A DNA stretch of 64,000 nucleotides from Desulfocapsaceae bacterium (GTDB lineage Bacteria; Desulfobacterota; Desulfobulbia; Desulfobulbales; Desulfocapsaceae), in contig JARLHL010000027.1 of NCBI GenBank assembly GCA_031292275.1, forward strand, positions 1 to 64,000. The letters are read 5' to 3'. The translations under genes and the position numbers were made by a program. The notes below the pieces were generated by a model. It was not told where the DNA came from. It saw nothing but the letters and a program-made list of their open reading frames with translations, and searched no databases. Within the stretch, counting starts at the first letter, position 1, and every line of letters starts with the position of its first letter. Shown here one piece after another: positions 1 to 9,700 of this stretch.

Positions 1-192
1 CCCAACCGGTGAAGAAATGTGAATTTTCGAGGTCCCCGCAAAATCGGATTTGGCTGGAGTATGTTTGACGCCATCACAATCCACCCCAGGCGAGGTCGGA
101 GGTTTGAGTAAGACAAGAAGGGACAAAAAATGATACCGGAGGCGGCCTCCCCGGCTCTCCTGCGCCGCAAAGGTCTTCCGTGGCTGTTGCCA
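1..192. other. Non-coding window edge downstream of the ClC gene
   Basis: No gene is supported here. The ClC gene ends at 193 reading leftwards, and the only recognisable structure is a terminator-like hairpin at 124-154. The left edge is cut by the window, so a gene ending further left cannot be excluded. Confidence 0.5.
124..154 (-). terminator. Putative rho-independent terminator of the ClC/dgt pair
   Basis: Read on the minus strand, a GC-rich stem (GGAGG/CCTCC at 138-150, extendable outward) is followed a few bases later by a run of six T (A run at 125-130 on the plus strand). It lies about 40 bases past the stop of the ClC gene. The bases between stem and T run are not ideal, hence moderate confidence. 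Confidence 0.45.
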
Positions 193-1974
193 TTAGTCTC
201 CGCAGATCATCCTGAAGGATTCTGCCTGCTCGCTTATGCCTTTCTTGAGTGCCTCATGGTTGTAGGCGGTGATGACATCGCGACGTTTCAGCATGCCAAC
301 CACCCATTTGTTTTCCAAGTCTTCGACAACCGGGATCTCTTCAATATCCTTCAGGTGAAAGAGCTCCATGGCGGTAAACAGTGTATCGTCCGGGGTGAGT
401 GTGATTACGTTTTTGCTGCAGATTGCCCCAACCAGGTAGCAGACCCTGTCCTCCTTTTCCTTGTGCAGCAGATTTTTAATATCCTGCATAGAGACAATAC
501 CGGTCATTTTGCCGGAATCATCGACAACCGGGAAGTAGAATCCGCTCTTTGCCAAACGGAAAATCTCAAGAAGCTGGTTAATGTTGGCGCGTTCACTCAC
601 GAAGTCGACATCCTCAGTCATGGCCGCACCTACGCGCAGGGATTTCATGATGGCAACTTCCCGACCTTCATGGATATTGATTCCTTCTTTTGTGAAATCA
701 ACTGTATCGATTGAATCAGCATATATTTTCTTTGCCACGATCGTGCCGATGATGGCGGAGAGCATAATGGGCACGATGATCTGATAATTCCCTGTCATTT
801 CAAAAAGAAGGAAGATTGCAGTCATTGGTGCGTGGATGGATGCGGCCAGAAAGGCCCCGATGCCCACCGTTGCATATGCCCCGGGATCGGCTGTCATGCT
901 CGGGAATATGCCGTGGACGATATAACCGTATGTCGCGCCGATCATCGCGCCGATAAACAGGGCAGGGGCGAACACGCCGCCTGAGCCCCCCGAGCCCAGG
1001 GTGACGGCTGTGGCCAGGATCTTCAGAAAGATGAGGACAAAGAGAATCCAGGGGACTCCGCCGCTGTGCAGGACATCCTGAATGAAATCATACCTGTCCC
1101 CCATGACTTGGGGAAAGCCGATGCCGATAAAGCCGACCAGCAGGGCACCGGCTATGGGCTTGAGCTGCGGGTGGATGCTGAAGCCTGCATACTTGTCTCT
1201 GATAAAGTAGAAAATACGTGTATTTAAAACTGCAATAGCTCCGATTATAACTGCCATCACTACATAGAGGGGGATCTCGACATAGGCATTGACCATGTGG
1301 TAGCTGGGAATGCTGAAAGCCGGATGTTCTCCGAAATAGGCCCTGGTCACGACGGTGGACAAGGCGGAGGCGACGACCAGGGCAGCGAATGATGAGATTT
1401 CATAGGTGCCCAGAAGGACGATCTCAGAGGCAAAAAAAATCCCGGCTATGGGTGCGTTGAACATCCCGGCAACGCCTCCGGCGCATCCTGCGGCAATATA
1501 GACCTTCATGCGATTACCGGAGACCCGGAAAATCTGTCCCACCTGGGATCCCATGGCCCCTCCTATCTGGGCGATGGGGCCTTCGACGCCTGCCGAGTTG
1601 CCAGTACCGATGGTCAGGGCGGTGGAAAGAATTTTTAAAATGATGGTCCTGGCCTTGATAACCCCTCCCTCAAGGTTGACCTTGCGCAGGAATTTTGTGA
1701 AACCGTAGCCGTTGATTTCGCCGGGGAAGAGGAGTGACAAGGGGATGAGAAGAAGCATCCCGGCTGCAGGAATCAATGGCAGAAAGATCAGGTGCAATCC
1801 CCCCTTGTCGATGCCGAAAAACGATGAGCCACCGTCAAAAATATACCTGTGGACCAGGCTGACGGTTGACCGAAAAACGATATTCAGGGTTCCGGCTGCA
1901 AGTCCGATGAAGGTGGCGATGGCGATCATCCGGGTGTTTTCACCGGGGATGAGTCTTTGTAGGCTTATTTTCAT
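193..1974 (-). CDS. ClC-family chloride channel/antiporter with C-terminal CBS pair
   Basis: 593 aa integral membrane protein of the ClC family, which moves chloride (channel or Cl-/H+ antiport) across the inner membrane. The selectivity-filter signatures are visible: GVEGP at about 129-133, with the glutamate at 131 in the place of the gating glutamate, and GVFAP in the later GSGGSGGVFAP segment. About 400 residues of hydrophobic helices are followed by two CBS domains (about 445-593), which in this family sense adenine nucleotides and regulate gating. The start ATG overlaps the stop of dgt by four bases (ATGA, 1971-1974), so the two genes are translationally coupled. Function as channel versus exchanger cannot be decided from sequence reading alone. 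Confidence 0.93.
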   Translation of the reverse strand: MKISLQRLIPGENTRMIAIATFIGLAAGTLNIVFRSTVSLVHRYIFDGGSSFFGIDKGGLHLIFLPLIPAAGMLLLIPLSLLFPGEINGYGFTKFLRKVNLEGGVIKARTIILKILSTALTIGTGNSAGVEGPIAQIGGAMGSQVGQIFRVSGNRMKVYIAAGCAGGVAGMFNAPIAGIFFASEIVLLGTYEISSFAALVVASALSTVVTRAYFGEHPAFSIPSYHMVNAYVEIPLYVVMAVIIGAIAVLNTRIFYFIRDKYAGFSIHPQLKPIAGALLVGFIGIGFPQVMGDRYDFIQDVLHSGGVPWILFVLIFLKILATAVTLGSGGSGGVFAPALFIGAMIGATYGYIVHGIFPSMTADPGAYATVGIGAFLAASIHAPMTAIFLLFEMTGNYQIIVPIMLSAIIGTIVAKKIYADSIDTVDFTKEGINIHEGREVAIMKSLRVGAAMTEDVDFVSERANINQLLEIFRLAKSGFYFPVVDDSGKMTGIVSMQDIKNLLHKEKEDRVCYLVGAICSKNVITLTPDDTLFTAMELFHLKDIEEIPVVEDLENKWVVGMLKRRDVITAYNHEALKKGISEQAESFRMICGD

Positions 1975-3167
1975 GTATTTTCGGGTATGGTGCAGCCAAC
2001 TGCGGCTGCCTGGTTGAGAAAAAAATCATCGGTCATGCCGGCAATATAGTCCCGAACAATGGCCTCAGGTGTTTGATCGCCGCTGGATGCTTCCATTTTT
2101 TTCCTGATCAGGTCGATCTGGGGAAGGCATGTGTCTGCGCTTCCGCTCAGCTGATGGGTCAGAGAGACGAACAGTCTTTCATAGCATTCCCTGATACGGG
2201 GTGCGGATTTTTTGGTCAGAGGGTTGAGGTAGATCTTTTCGTAGTTAAACGCTTTTAATTTCTGCAGGGCGGCTGCAACATCTTCGCTGTAGCCGATATG
2301 ATCCCTGCTGTCAGAAGTCGGGGTGCCTGGCGGGGTCACGCTGCTGTTGGTAATCAGGTCCGTTACCAGAGTGTAGACGATTGAGCCGTTGGTCTCGCCC
2401 AGAATGGTTCTGCATTCTGCGGGAATGTCGGATCGTCTGATCAGGTCGAGGGTGATAGCATCTTCAATGTCCCTGCCGATATAGGCCGCCGTGTCTGCAA
2501 GTTTGACTACGCAGCCTTCAAGGGTCATGTTGGTCAAAACGCAGGAGGGATCACCCTCTTTACGGGCGATTTTCGTGTCCAGGTCGTCAAAATTACCGCC
2601 GGGCATGGCGGTTAAGGCGCGGCTGTGGGTCTCGCCGTCATGACAGAGGATTCCGTCCAGCGTCTGCAGGGATAAATTCCAGCCCGTGCCTTTTCTTTCC
2701 AGGCGGTCGAGAAAATGAACCGACTGTACATTATGCAGAAATGGAGGGAGGCCGTGCTGCACGCAAAGCTCTGAGAGGAATGTCTCTCCGTCATGTCCGA
2801 AAGGAGGATGGCCAATGTCGTGGCCAAGGGCAATGGCTTCAATGAGATCCTCGTTGAGGGAAAGAAACCTGCCAATGGTCCTAGCTATGCGGGAAACCAG
2901 TTGTACATGCAGCCCCCTGTGGGTGATATGGTCGTTGTCTACCAGGCAGAATACCTGGGTCTTGTCTATGTACCGGGTATAGGCCTTTGAATGGAGAATC
3001 CGGTCCGCGTCGAGGGCAAAATTCTGACGATAACCTGGTCGAGTCTCCGGGACTCGTCGCAGAGCTGCGCCGCTGGGGGTAGCCGATGGCGACAATCTTT
3101 CTGCTTCGTCAGTGTTTAATCTTTCAAGCAGGGGGAGGAGAGAGAAGAGGTGGTGATGCCCTGGCAT
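1971..3167 (-). CDS. dgt: Deoxyguanosinetriphosphate triphosphohydrolase-like protein (HD domain)
   Basis: 398 aa HD-superfamily enzyme of the dGTPase family, which hydrolyses dGTP (or other dNTPs) to the deoxynucleoside and tripolyphosphate and so tunes dNTP pools. Metal ligands are seen in THRGLHV (His83) and the long HD motif GHDIGHPPFGHDGE (about 115-128). The RxxHTRY-like segment after ILHSKAYTRYIDKTQV is also typical. The start at 3167 has an AAGGA ribosome-binding site six bases upstream. Length fits the shorter, non-E. coli type of the family. It is the first gene of a two-gene minus-strand unit with the ClC channel; no functional link between the two is known to me. Confidence 0.92.
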   Translation of the reverse strand: MPGHHHLFSLLPLLERLNTDEAERLSPSATPSGAALRRVPETRPGYRQNFALDADRILHSKAYTRYIDKTQVFCLVDNDHITHRGLHVQLVSRIARTIGRFLSLNEDLIEAIALGHDIGHPPFGHDGETFLSELCVQHGLPPFLHNVQSVHFLDRLERKGTGWNLSLQTLDGILCHDGETHSRALTAMPGGNFDDLDTKIARKEGDPSCVLTNMTLEGCVVKLADTAAYIGRDIEDAITLDLIRRSDIPAECRTILGETNGSIVYTLVTDLITNSSVTPPGTPTSDSRDHIGYSEDVAAALQKLKAFNYEKIYLNPLTKKSAPRIRECYERLFVSLTHQLSGSADTCLPQIDLIRKKMEASSGDQTPEAIVRDYIAGMTDDFFLNQAAAVGCTIPENT

Positions 3168-3236
3168 TGTATTCCTTACTGAAGAGACCAGAAAAAAATC
3201 AAAGGATCAACGATGATTATGCTGAAGACATGATAC

Positions 3237-3378
3237 CTCATTTACGAAAAAATGCATCTGTCGGCTTGATGCGGGGATTATTTTCTGAGATCAGGGCAAT
3301 ACGCAGAGTGTGCTACGGCTGCAGGTTTTGTCTCTGGATTATTTTTATCCTCAGAAGACGTTGTCCTTCGTAAATGAG
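3237..3378. mobile_element. MITE-like element with 12-bp terminal inverted repeats
   Basis: CTCATTTACGAA at 3237-3248 is the exact reverse complement of TTCGTAAATGAG at 3367-3378, enclosing 118 bases. Inside lies a second inverted pair, TTCTGAG (3283-3289) and CTCAGAA (3350-3356), so the whole segment can fold as one long interrupted hairpin. No transposase ORF fits in 142 bases and I see no clear target-site duplication. It may be a non-autonomous insertion element or a structured RNA; the sequence alone does not tell. Confidence 0.4.
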
Positions 3379-3482
3379 AGGGGATTTTGAACATCGAATA
3401 ACATTTTTAATATGTAATATATTTTATATTAAAACGTAATGTTAATGATAATATCCTTTCAATTTGATGTATTCAAAATAGT

Positions 3483-3653
3483 ATGAATAGTAACAGCTGT
3501 AGCGCAAATCCTGTGGCGGATATCCTTTCTCATTGCAAATCCATGGCTTATTGTGTAAATATTGACTGCAAGTGCAGATTTGCCAGGCAAAAACGGAAAA
3601 ATAAGGGAAAATTTGGGCCTGGCGGATTTCATTGCCAACAGCCTGAAGAGTAA
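3483..3653 (+). CDS. Possible small cysteine-rich protein, 56 aa
   Basis: An ATG-initiated frame of 56 codons ends in TAA and encodes six cysteines (positions 6, 18, 24, 29, 31, 51) followed by a strongly basic stretch (residues 35-43, ARQKRKNKG) and an acidic end. It is preceded by a very AT-rich promoter-like region (3385-3480) and followed 15 bases after the stop by a short perfect hairpin and a T run (3669-3694), the layout of a monocistronic transcript. Against it: no Shine-Dalgarno sequence is visible before the ATG. I recognise no family. The cysteine spacing would suit metal binding, but this is a guess. Confidence 0.38.
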   Translation: MNSNSCSANPVADILSHCKSMAYCVNIDCKCRFARQKRKNKGKFGPGGFHCQQPEE

Positions 3654-3668
3654 GAATTTGTGCTACAC

Positions 3669-3694
3669 CTGACTGGTCAGAATTTCTTTTTTTT
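3669..3694 (+). terminator. Short hairpin plus T run after the small cysteine-rich ORF
   Basis: The perfect palindrome CTGACTGGTCAG (3669-3680) is followed by AATTTC and a run of eight T. The stem is only five base pairs with a tiny loop, so this is a weak terminator candidate. Its position directly after the small ORF is the main support. Confidence 0.35.
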
Positions 3695-3750
3695 CTGGAT
3701 CAAAATTTGATTTACCCTTGCTATTTCCTGTTACTTAATTTAAATAGTAT

Positions 3751-4178
3751 TTATGTGCATACGTTATAAATACCACATTGTAGTAACCCGACGGGCTTTT
3801 TGTCCTACATTGCAGGATGCGCTGGATGGGTGCTTTGTGTCGGTGTTAAATGCACACGCTAGGGATGTAAAATTGCGGTAATTGACGTAGGTGCTAATGC
3901 TTGATCGCGCCTGCCGGGCTTGGAATGGGTTGGTTCGTGAATGTTATGTGCATACGCCAGAAATACCACAATGTAGTAATCGTATAAACAACAGGTGTGC
4001 GGTGCTGTGGCGGTTGTGTCAAGAGGTTTTTGTTTGTCGTCGTTATGTGCATACGCTACAAATACCACAAAGTGGTATTTGTCTTGATGGCCAATTGATG
4101 CGGTGTGGTATGCAGGTTGGATAACGGAGAAGTGCGCCATTGTTATGTGCATAGTGTCAAAATACTACAATGTCGTAT
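3751..4178. repeat. Array of five interspersed 36-bp hairpin repeats
   Basis: Copies lie at 3751-3786, 3846-3881 (degenerate, about 23 of 36 positions shared), 3944-3979, 4043-4078 and 4143-4178, so start-to-start distances are 95, 98, 99 and 100 bases. Each good copy begins with TTATGTGCATA and ends with a dyad of the form TACYACA-N-TGTRGTA. In copy 3 the dyad grows into perfect 11-bp arms, ACAAATACCAC and GTGGTATTTGT, around AAA. In copy 4 the arms are different bases but still pair over about 13 positions with one mismatch. The 59-64 bp between copies are unlike one another and G/T-rich. This fits a set of protein-binding or DNA/RNA-hairpin sites, not a CRISPR array. No gene in the window explains it. 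Confidence 0.75.
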
Positions 4179-4370
4179 TCTGGCACTTAGAGAGAAAGCG
4201 CCTCAAAATTCAATTGCTGGACTGCTTGTGGAGATAAGCTGATTGCGATGAATGGCTGATTGTCGCTGCGTGAAATTGTGGGGAGGTTCGGCGATATATG
4301 GCTGACGGCATGGGTTGCTTGTGGAATGCCGGCTTATCGTGCAGATGGAGTGCTTGGTAGTGCAAACATG

Positions 4371-4391
4371 CTTTTCAGGTTTTCTGAAAAG
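4371..4391 (+). other. Perfect 8-bp hairpin in the leader of the Hdr cluster
   Basis: CTTTTCAG (4371-4378) and CTGAAAAG (4384-4391) pair around a GTTTT loop, 47 bases before the GTG start of the first hdr gene. No U run follows, so it is not a normal terminator; it could be a leader-RNA element or an operator. Confidence 0.4.
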
Positions 4392-4438
4392 CGATTTCCT
4401 ATTGCCTGTGGGTTTTGCAGTCTTTCAGGAGGACGGTT

Positions 4439-6721
4439 GTGACGAAAAACAGTATCAACCCGAATTTGTACGGCGAAGTCAAGCGACTTGGGGCTAGAGA
4501 CATGGAGGCCTGTATGCAGTGCGGCAACTGTGCGGCTGCATGTCCTCTGTCTGCAGGGGAAAATACATTTCCTCGGAAAATATACCGGTATCTCCAACTC
4601 GGTCTGCGGGATAAATTATTGGAATCGCCCGAGCCATGGCTTTGCTACTACTGCGGTGACTGTAATACCGACTGCCCGCGAGGGGCTGAACCTGCTGAGA
4701 CCATGATGGCTGCACGCCGCTGGCTGATGACCCAATATGACTGGACCGGGCTTGCAGCACGATTTTATACCTCGCCTGTGCAGCAGGTGGGAGCCTTCCT
4801 GGCTATTGCTCTTTTTGTTATTTCACTCTTCATGATCTTTCACGGACCGGTTGTCACCGACCGCGTAGAACTCAATACCTTTGCTCCGGTCCACTGGGTA
4901 CATCTTGGTGACCAGATCATGATCGGCTTTGTCTTCGTGATGTTGTTTTCCAATGCCGTGAATATGTATTTCGGCATCATGCAGGGGACGAAGATCCCGC
5001 TGCGTCTCTACGTGACCCAGGCTCCTGTTTTCATCATCAACTATTTCACTCAAAAAAGATGGAGAAAGTGCGGCACAGGTCCCGGCAGTGCCTGGTGGCG
5101 GCATCTGTTCCTGTTCTCAGGCTGGGTTGCGATGGAAGTCCTGGTGATGGTGTACCTGACTGCTTTTCAGACTGATATCGTACGCCCGTTCTGGCATCCG
5201 ACGCGGTTGTTCGGCTATTACGCCACCATTGCCCTGATGGTCGCCTCCACCAGTATGCTGCACAGTCGCTGGTTTAAGAAAGAGGCTAAATTACACCGGT
5301 ATTCTGATTTTACCGATATGTTTTTTCTGGTGCTGATCTGGACGATCGCCGTTACCGGTATCATGGTCCATATTTGCCGTCTGGCCGGACTTCCCCGGAT
5401 GACCTACACAATTTATGTGATTCATGTGGGGATCTGCGTGGGGATGCTCTGCATGATGCTGCCTTTCGGTAAACTCTCCCACCTGATGTACAGGCCGCTG
5501 GCCATCTTCCTGACAACCTTGAAGGCAAAGGCTCAGCGTGATTCAAAGACAGATATTGCCACCATAAAGCAGTTGGCCGGCGAGACCTTTCAGACCTGTA
5601 TGCAGTGCGGGACCTGCACCGGCAGTTGCCCCGTAGGCGAGATTTCTGCCTACAGCCCTCGGATGATAATCCGCAATATCGGGTTGAACCGGACCTCTGA
5701 TGTCTCTGTTGATGAGGCCTCATGGGGCTGTGCGACCTGCAACAGCTGCGTCGAGCACTGCCCTCGAGGTATTGGTATCCTGGAACTGATCAAATCCGTA
5801 CGGCGGCAGGTCGTCGGCTCCGGGCTTCTGCCGAGGCAGTTCACTCATCCTGTCAAGAGCCTGAAGAGGGAAGGAAATCCTTGGGGCGGAAAGAGAGAAA
5901 ACCGGCAGAATTGGGCCAAGGGCGCTGTTCTTCCTGACTATATCAAGGAACAGCATGAATACTGCCTCTTCACCTGCTGTACTACGGCCTTTGATACAAG
6001 TGCCGGCAAGAATGGTCAGGCGGCTGGGCTTGCTCTGCTGAAGGTGCTGGAGAAGGCGGGGGTATCCTACGGGTCGCTGGGTACCAGGGAAAGCTGTTGC
6101 GGTGATTTTGCTGATAAAATAGGGTCTGCGGATGTGGCGGCCGATCTGGCCGCGAAAAATACCCAGATGTTTCAGGAGGCGGGCGTCTCCAAGATTCTTG
6201 CCGTGTCACCGCACTGCCTGAATACCTTCAGCAGGAACTACGATGGTCTCAAAGCGATTGCCGTTGAACATTATACGGAGCTGCTGGACAGGCTCATCCT
6301 GAATGGTCGTCTTGCTCCCGTCAACCGGCTTGATCTGAAGGTGACGTATCATGATCCCTGCTATCTCGGCAGGCATAGTGCTATTTACGATGCGCCGCGA
6401 CGTATCCTTGCCTCTATTCCGGGCCTGGTCCTGGAGGAGATGCAGAATATCAGGGAGCGGAGCTTCTGTTGTGGAGGAGGTGGTGGCGGACCATGGAAGG
6501 ATGGGGCCACCAAAGAGAGTCTCGGAGAAATTCGCATTAAAGAGGCCATGCGAACGGGAGCAGAGGTGATAGCTACTGCCTGCCCGTACTGCATCCGCAT
6601 GCTCAATGATGCTGTAGGGAAACTAGGTGTTGGAAACAAGATTAAAGTCCAGGATATAACGGAACTGCTTCTGCATGCGGTAGAAAAGTCGGATATATCG
6701 GGCAAAACTGGAAATAAATAA
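4439..6721 (+). CDS. QmoC-like membrane anchor fused to HdrD-like FeS/CCG reductase
   Basis: About 760 aa. Domain order: HdrC-like bis-[4Fe-4S] (CMQCGNCAAACP near 25, CYYCGDCNTDCP near 71), six hydrophobic segments (about 115-350) of NarI/QmoC type, a second bis-[4Fe-4S] module (CMQCGTCTGSCP near 386, CATCNSCVEHCP near 432), then two CCG domains (from about 508 and 637) as in HdrB/HdrD. Known relatives move electrons between the quinone pool and soluble FeS/flavin partners; here the cytoplasmic partner is presumably the HdrA/MvhD proteins encoded next. The start is taken as GTG at 4439 because AGGAGG lies six bases upstream; an in-frame TTG at 4415 has no such site. In the first CCG domain the final CxxC is SPHC, so one cluster-ligating cysteine is missing; the second CCG domain is intact. 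Confidence 0.85.
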   Translation: MTKNSINPNLYGEVKRLGARDMEACMQCGNCAAACPLSAGENTFPRKIYRYLQLGLRDKLLESPEPWLCYYCGDCNTDCPRGAEPAETMMAARRWLMTQYDWTGLAARFYTSPVQQVGAFLAIALFVISLFMIFHGPVVTDRVELNTFAPVHWVHLGDQIMIGFVFVMLFSNAVNMYFGIMQGTKIPLRLYVTQAPVFIINYFTQKRWRKCGTGPGSAWWRHLFLFSGWVAMEVLVMVYLTAFQTDIVRPFWHPTRLFGYYATIALMVASTSMLHSRWFKKEAKLHRYSDFTDMFFLVLIWTIAVTGIMVHICRLAGLPRMTYTIYVIHVGICVGMLCMMLPFGKLSHLMYRPLAIFLTTLKAKAQRDSKTDIATIKQLAGETFQTCMQCGTCTGSCPVGEISAYSPRMIIRNIGLNRTSDVSVDEASWGCATCNSCVEHCPRGIGILELIKSVRRQVVGSGLLPRQFTHPVKSLKREGNPWGGKRENRQNWAKGAVLPDYIKEQHEYCLFTCCTTAFDTSAGKNGQAAGLALLKVLEKAGVSYGSLGTRESCCGDFADKIGSADVAADLAAKNTQMFQEAGVSKILAVSPHCLNTFSRNYDGLKAIAVEHYTELLDRLILNGRLAPVNRLDLKVTYHDPCYLGRHSAIYDAPRRILASIPGLVLEEMQNIRERSFCCGGGGGGPWKDGATKESLGEIRIKEAMRTGAEVIATACPYCIRMLNDAVGKLGVGNKIKVQDITELLLHAVEKSDISGKTGNK

Positions 6722-6747
6722 TATGAGCTTTTCTCAGGAGGACCGTC

Positions 6748-9700
6748 ATGTCTGAGCGAATCGGATTTTTCATTTGCCACTGCGGGATTAACATTGCCTA
6801 TAGGGTCAGGGTGAAAGAGGTAGCTGATTATGCTGCTACCTTCCCGGGAGTGGTAGTTTCAAAGGATTACCTGTTCATGTGTTCTGATCCCGGACAGGAT
6901 CTTATTGAAAAAGAAATTAAAAACAGTGACCTGACGCGTGTGGTTGTGGCTTCATGTTCGCCGCGTATGCATGAGAAGACCTTCCGGGCTGCCTGCCAGA
7001 GGGCAGGTTTGAATCCCTATCGAGCTTTTCATATGGTCAGTGTCCGTGAGCATGGATCATGGGTAACGGAAAATGAGGATGAGGCGACCGCCAAGGCGAT
7101 CATCATCGTCAGGGCCGGTCTCATGCGTGTGACCAATCAGAATGCGCTTACCCCGAGCCAGTTCTCCGTCAACCCCAATACCCTGGTCGTTGGCGGCGGT
7201 ATTGCCGGCATGCAGGCGGCTCTGGATATCGCAAGCTCCGGAAACAGGGCCTATCTTGTGGAGCGGCAGCCAACGGTTGGCGGCCATATGCTCCAGTATG
7301 ACAAGACCTTCCCGACCCTTGACTGTGCGGCCTGTATCGGTACGCCGAAGATGGTGGCCGTGGGACAGGACAAGAATGTAACCTTGATGACCAATACCGA
7401 AGTTGAGAGTGTCAACGGCTTCATCGGCAACTTCAAGGTCAATGTCAATCAGCTCTCCCGTTATGTAAAGTCCAACTGTACCGGCTGCGGCGACTGTGCA
7501 AAGGTCTGCCCTGTTGAAGCCCCCAATGAGTGGGATGTCGGGACCAAGATGCGCAAGGCCATCTATATCTCCTTCCCGCAGGCGGTTCCGGTGCGTTATG
7601 CCATCGAGAAGAAGGATCGCGGCCCCTGTGTGCAGACCTGTCCTGCCGGTATTAATATTCAGGGCTTTGTCGCTTTGATCAAGGTAGGGAAATATGAGGA
7701 AGCTCTGAGAGTGATCATGGAGAAGATGCCCCTGCCGGGTACGCTTGGCCGGATCTGCCCTGCTCCCTGTGAGTCCCAGTGCCGGAGGCAGGAAGTCGAA
7801 TCCCCGCTTGCCATCTGTCAGCTCAAGCGGTTTGCAGCTGATCAGGTGGACTGGGAAAAGCTGTATGTTCCCACAGTTGAAATAAAGAATGAAAGCGAGA
7901 AGGTCGCAATTATCGGAGCCGGCCCTGCGGGACTCTCCGCCGCCTATTTCCTGGCCAAGAAGGGCTATCATCCGACCATCTTTGAGAAGGCTCCTTTTGC
8001 TGGCGGTATGCTCCGTTTCGGTATTCCCGACTACCGTCTGCCGCCTGCGGTACTCGATCAGGAGATCAACTATATAAAAAGGATGGGTGTGGATATCCAG
8101 CTGGGCGTCTCCATGGGTAAAGACCGCCCGGTCTCAAGTCTCTTCAATGAGGGTTTCAAGGCTGTCTATTTGGCCGCCGGTGCCCAGAAGAGCCGTAAGA
8201 TGAACATCGAGAACGAGGATGCCGATGGGGTTATGCACGGCATCGATTATCTCGGTCAGCTGAACCTGAAGAATCCGGTCAAGACCGGCAGGAAGGTTGT
8301 CGTGGTCGGTGGCGGCGACGTGGCCATCGATGCGGCCCGTGAGGCTTTGCGTCAGGGTGCCTCTCAGGTGACCATGGTCTATCGGCGGAGCAGATCCGAG
8401 ATGCCCGCGGTAAAGCATGAGATCCAGGCTGCCGAGGAAGAGGGTATCAAGCTTGAGCTGCTGGTCAACCCCATCGCTGTCCTTACCGAAGGCGGCAAGG
8501 TCACCGGCCTGCGCTGTATCAAGATGGAGCTTGGAGAGCCCGATGAATCCGGCAGGAGAAGGCCGGTTCCGGTTGCCGGTTCAGAGTTTGATCTCGAATG
8601 TGATATGATGATCCCGGCCATCGGCCAGCAGGTCAACACCAGCTTCCTTGAAGGGACTGAGGGGGTCGAACTGACACGCTGGGGGACGGTTGCGGCTGAC
8701 GCCGTCACCTTCCAGACCAGTTTTCCCGGCATATTTGCCGGAGGTGATATGTTTACTGGCCCGTCCATCGCTGTTGAGGCCGTGGCTGCCGGCCAGGAGG
8801 CTGCCATCTCCATCGAGAAGTATCTGCTGGGAGAGGAGCTTGCTGAAAATAGGCCAGTAAAACCGAAGGGTTCGGATTGGAAGGCGATACCGAAGAAGGT
8901 CGTGGTTACTCCCCGTGCCAAGATGCCTGTTCTTCCTGTTGGCGACCGGGTCGGCAACTATAAGGAGGTCGAGCTCGGCTTCACAGAGGAAGAGGCCCGG
9001 AAAGAGGCCAGCCGATGCGTCGACTGCGGTGCTTGCTGCGAGTGTAAACTCTGCGTTGATCAGTGCAAGGCAGAGGCCATCGATCATGACATGACCGATA
9101 AGAGGGAAACCATTGATGTCGGCTCCATCATCATCGCCACCGGATTTGATCCGATGAATCCCTCCAAGATGACCCAGTACGGGTACGGGTCATATAGAAA
9201 TGTCTTCACCAATATTGAGTTCGAGCGGCTTTCCAATGCTACGGGACCAACCTCCGGCAAGCTCCTGAAACGCGATATGCAGGATCCGATGAAGTTCACC
9301 ACTGCCCCCAAAAGCGTCGCCATCCTGCACTGTATCGGCAGCCGGGACGTGAATCACCATGAATACTGCTCCCGTACCTGCTGCATGTACGCCCTCAAGT
9401 ATGCGCATCTGCTGAAGGACAAATGCGGTCATGATACTGAAATCTATAATTTCTATATCGATATGCGCTGCTTCGGCAAGGGCTACGAAGAGTTTTATAA
9501 AAAGGTCCAGTCCGAGGGCGTAAGGATGATCCGCGGCAAAGCGGGCTCCATTACTGAGGACGCCAACGGCATCCTGACTGTCAAGGGCGAGGATACACTT
9601 TCCAACCGCCTGGTCGAAATCCAGGTTGAGATGGTCATTCTCTGTACGGCCATGGAGGCACGGCCCAATGCCGATGAGGTCATGAGGAAGTTCGGCATTG

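Larger units (their letters stand above)
3168..4438. other. 1.27-kb intergenic region rich in structured repeats
   Basis: This stretch separates the minus-strand dgt/ClC pair from the plus-strand Hdr cluster. It is visibly more AT-rich than the surroundings, especially at 3385-3480. It contains an imperfect-palindromic element with 12-bp terminal inverted repeats (3237-3378), a possible small cysteine-rich ORF (3483-3653) followed by a short hairpin and T run, five copies of a 36-bp repeat (3751-4178) and a leader hairpin (4371-4391). No long ORF with coding character was found. Confidence 0.7.

Noticed and set aside
3859-4152. Minus-strand ORF of 97 codons with repeated AYAHN-like peptides
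   Set aside because: The peptide repeats simply follow the DNA repeats; no ribosome-binding site and no protein-like composition.
3751-4178. CRISPR array
   Set aside because: Repeats are imperfect, spacers are 59-64 bases and the copies contain diverged dyads; no cas genes are nearby and the repeats are not near-identical.
3751-4178. Integron cassette array (attC sites)
   Set aside because: Some copies contain GTTATG like a core site, but I found no matching RYYYAAC partner at the right place, no cassette ORFs and no integrase. A covariance search (attC model) would be needed to reopen this.
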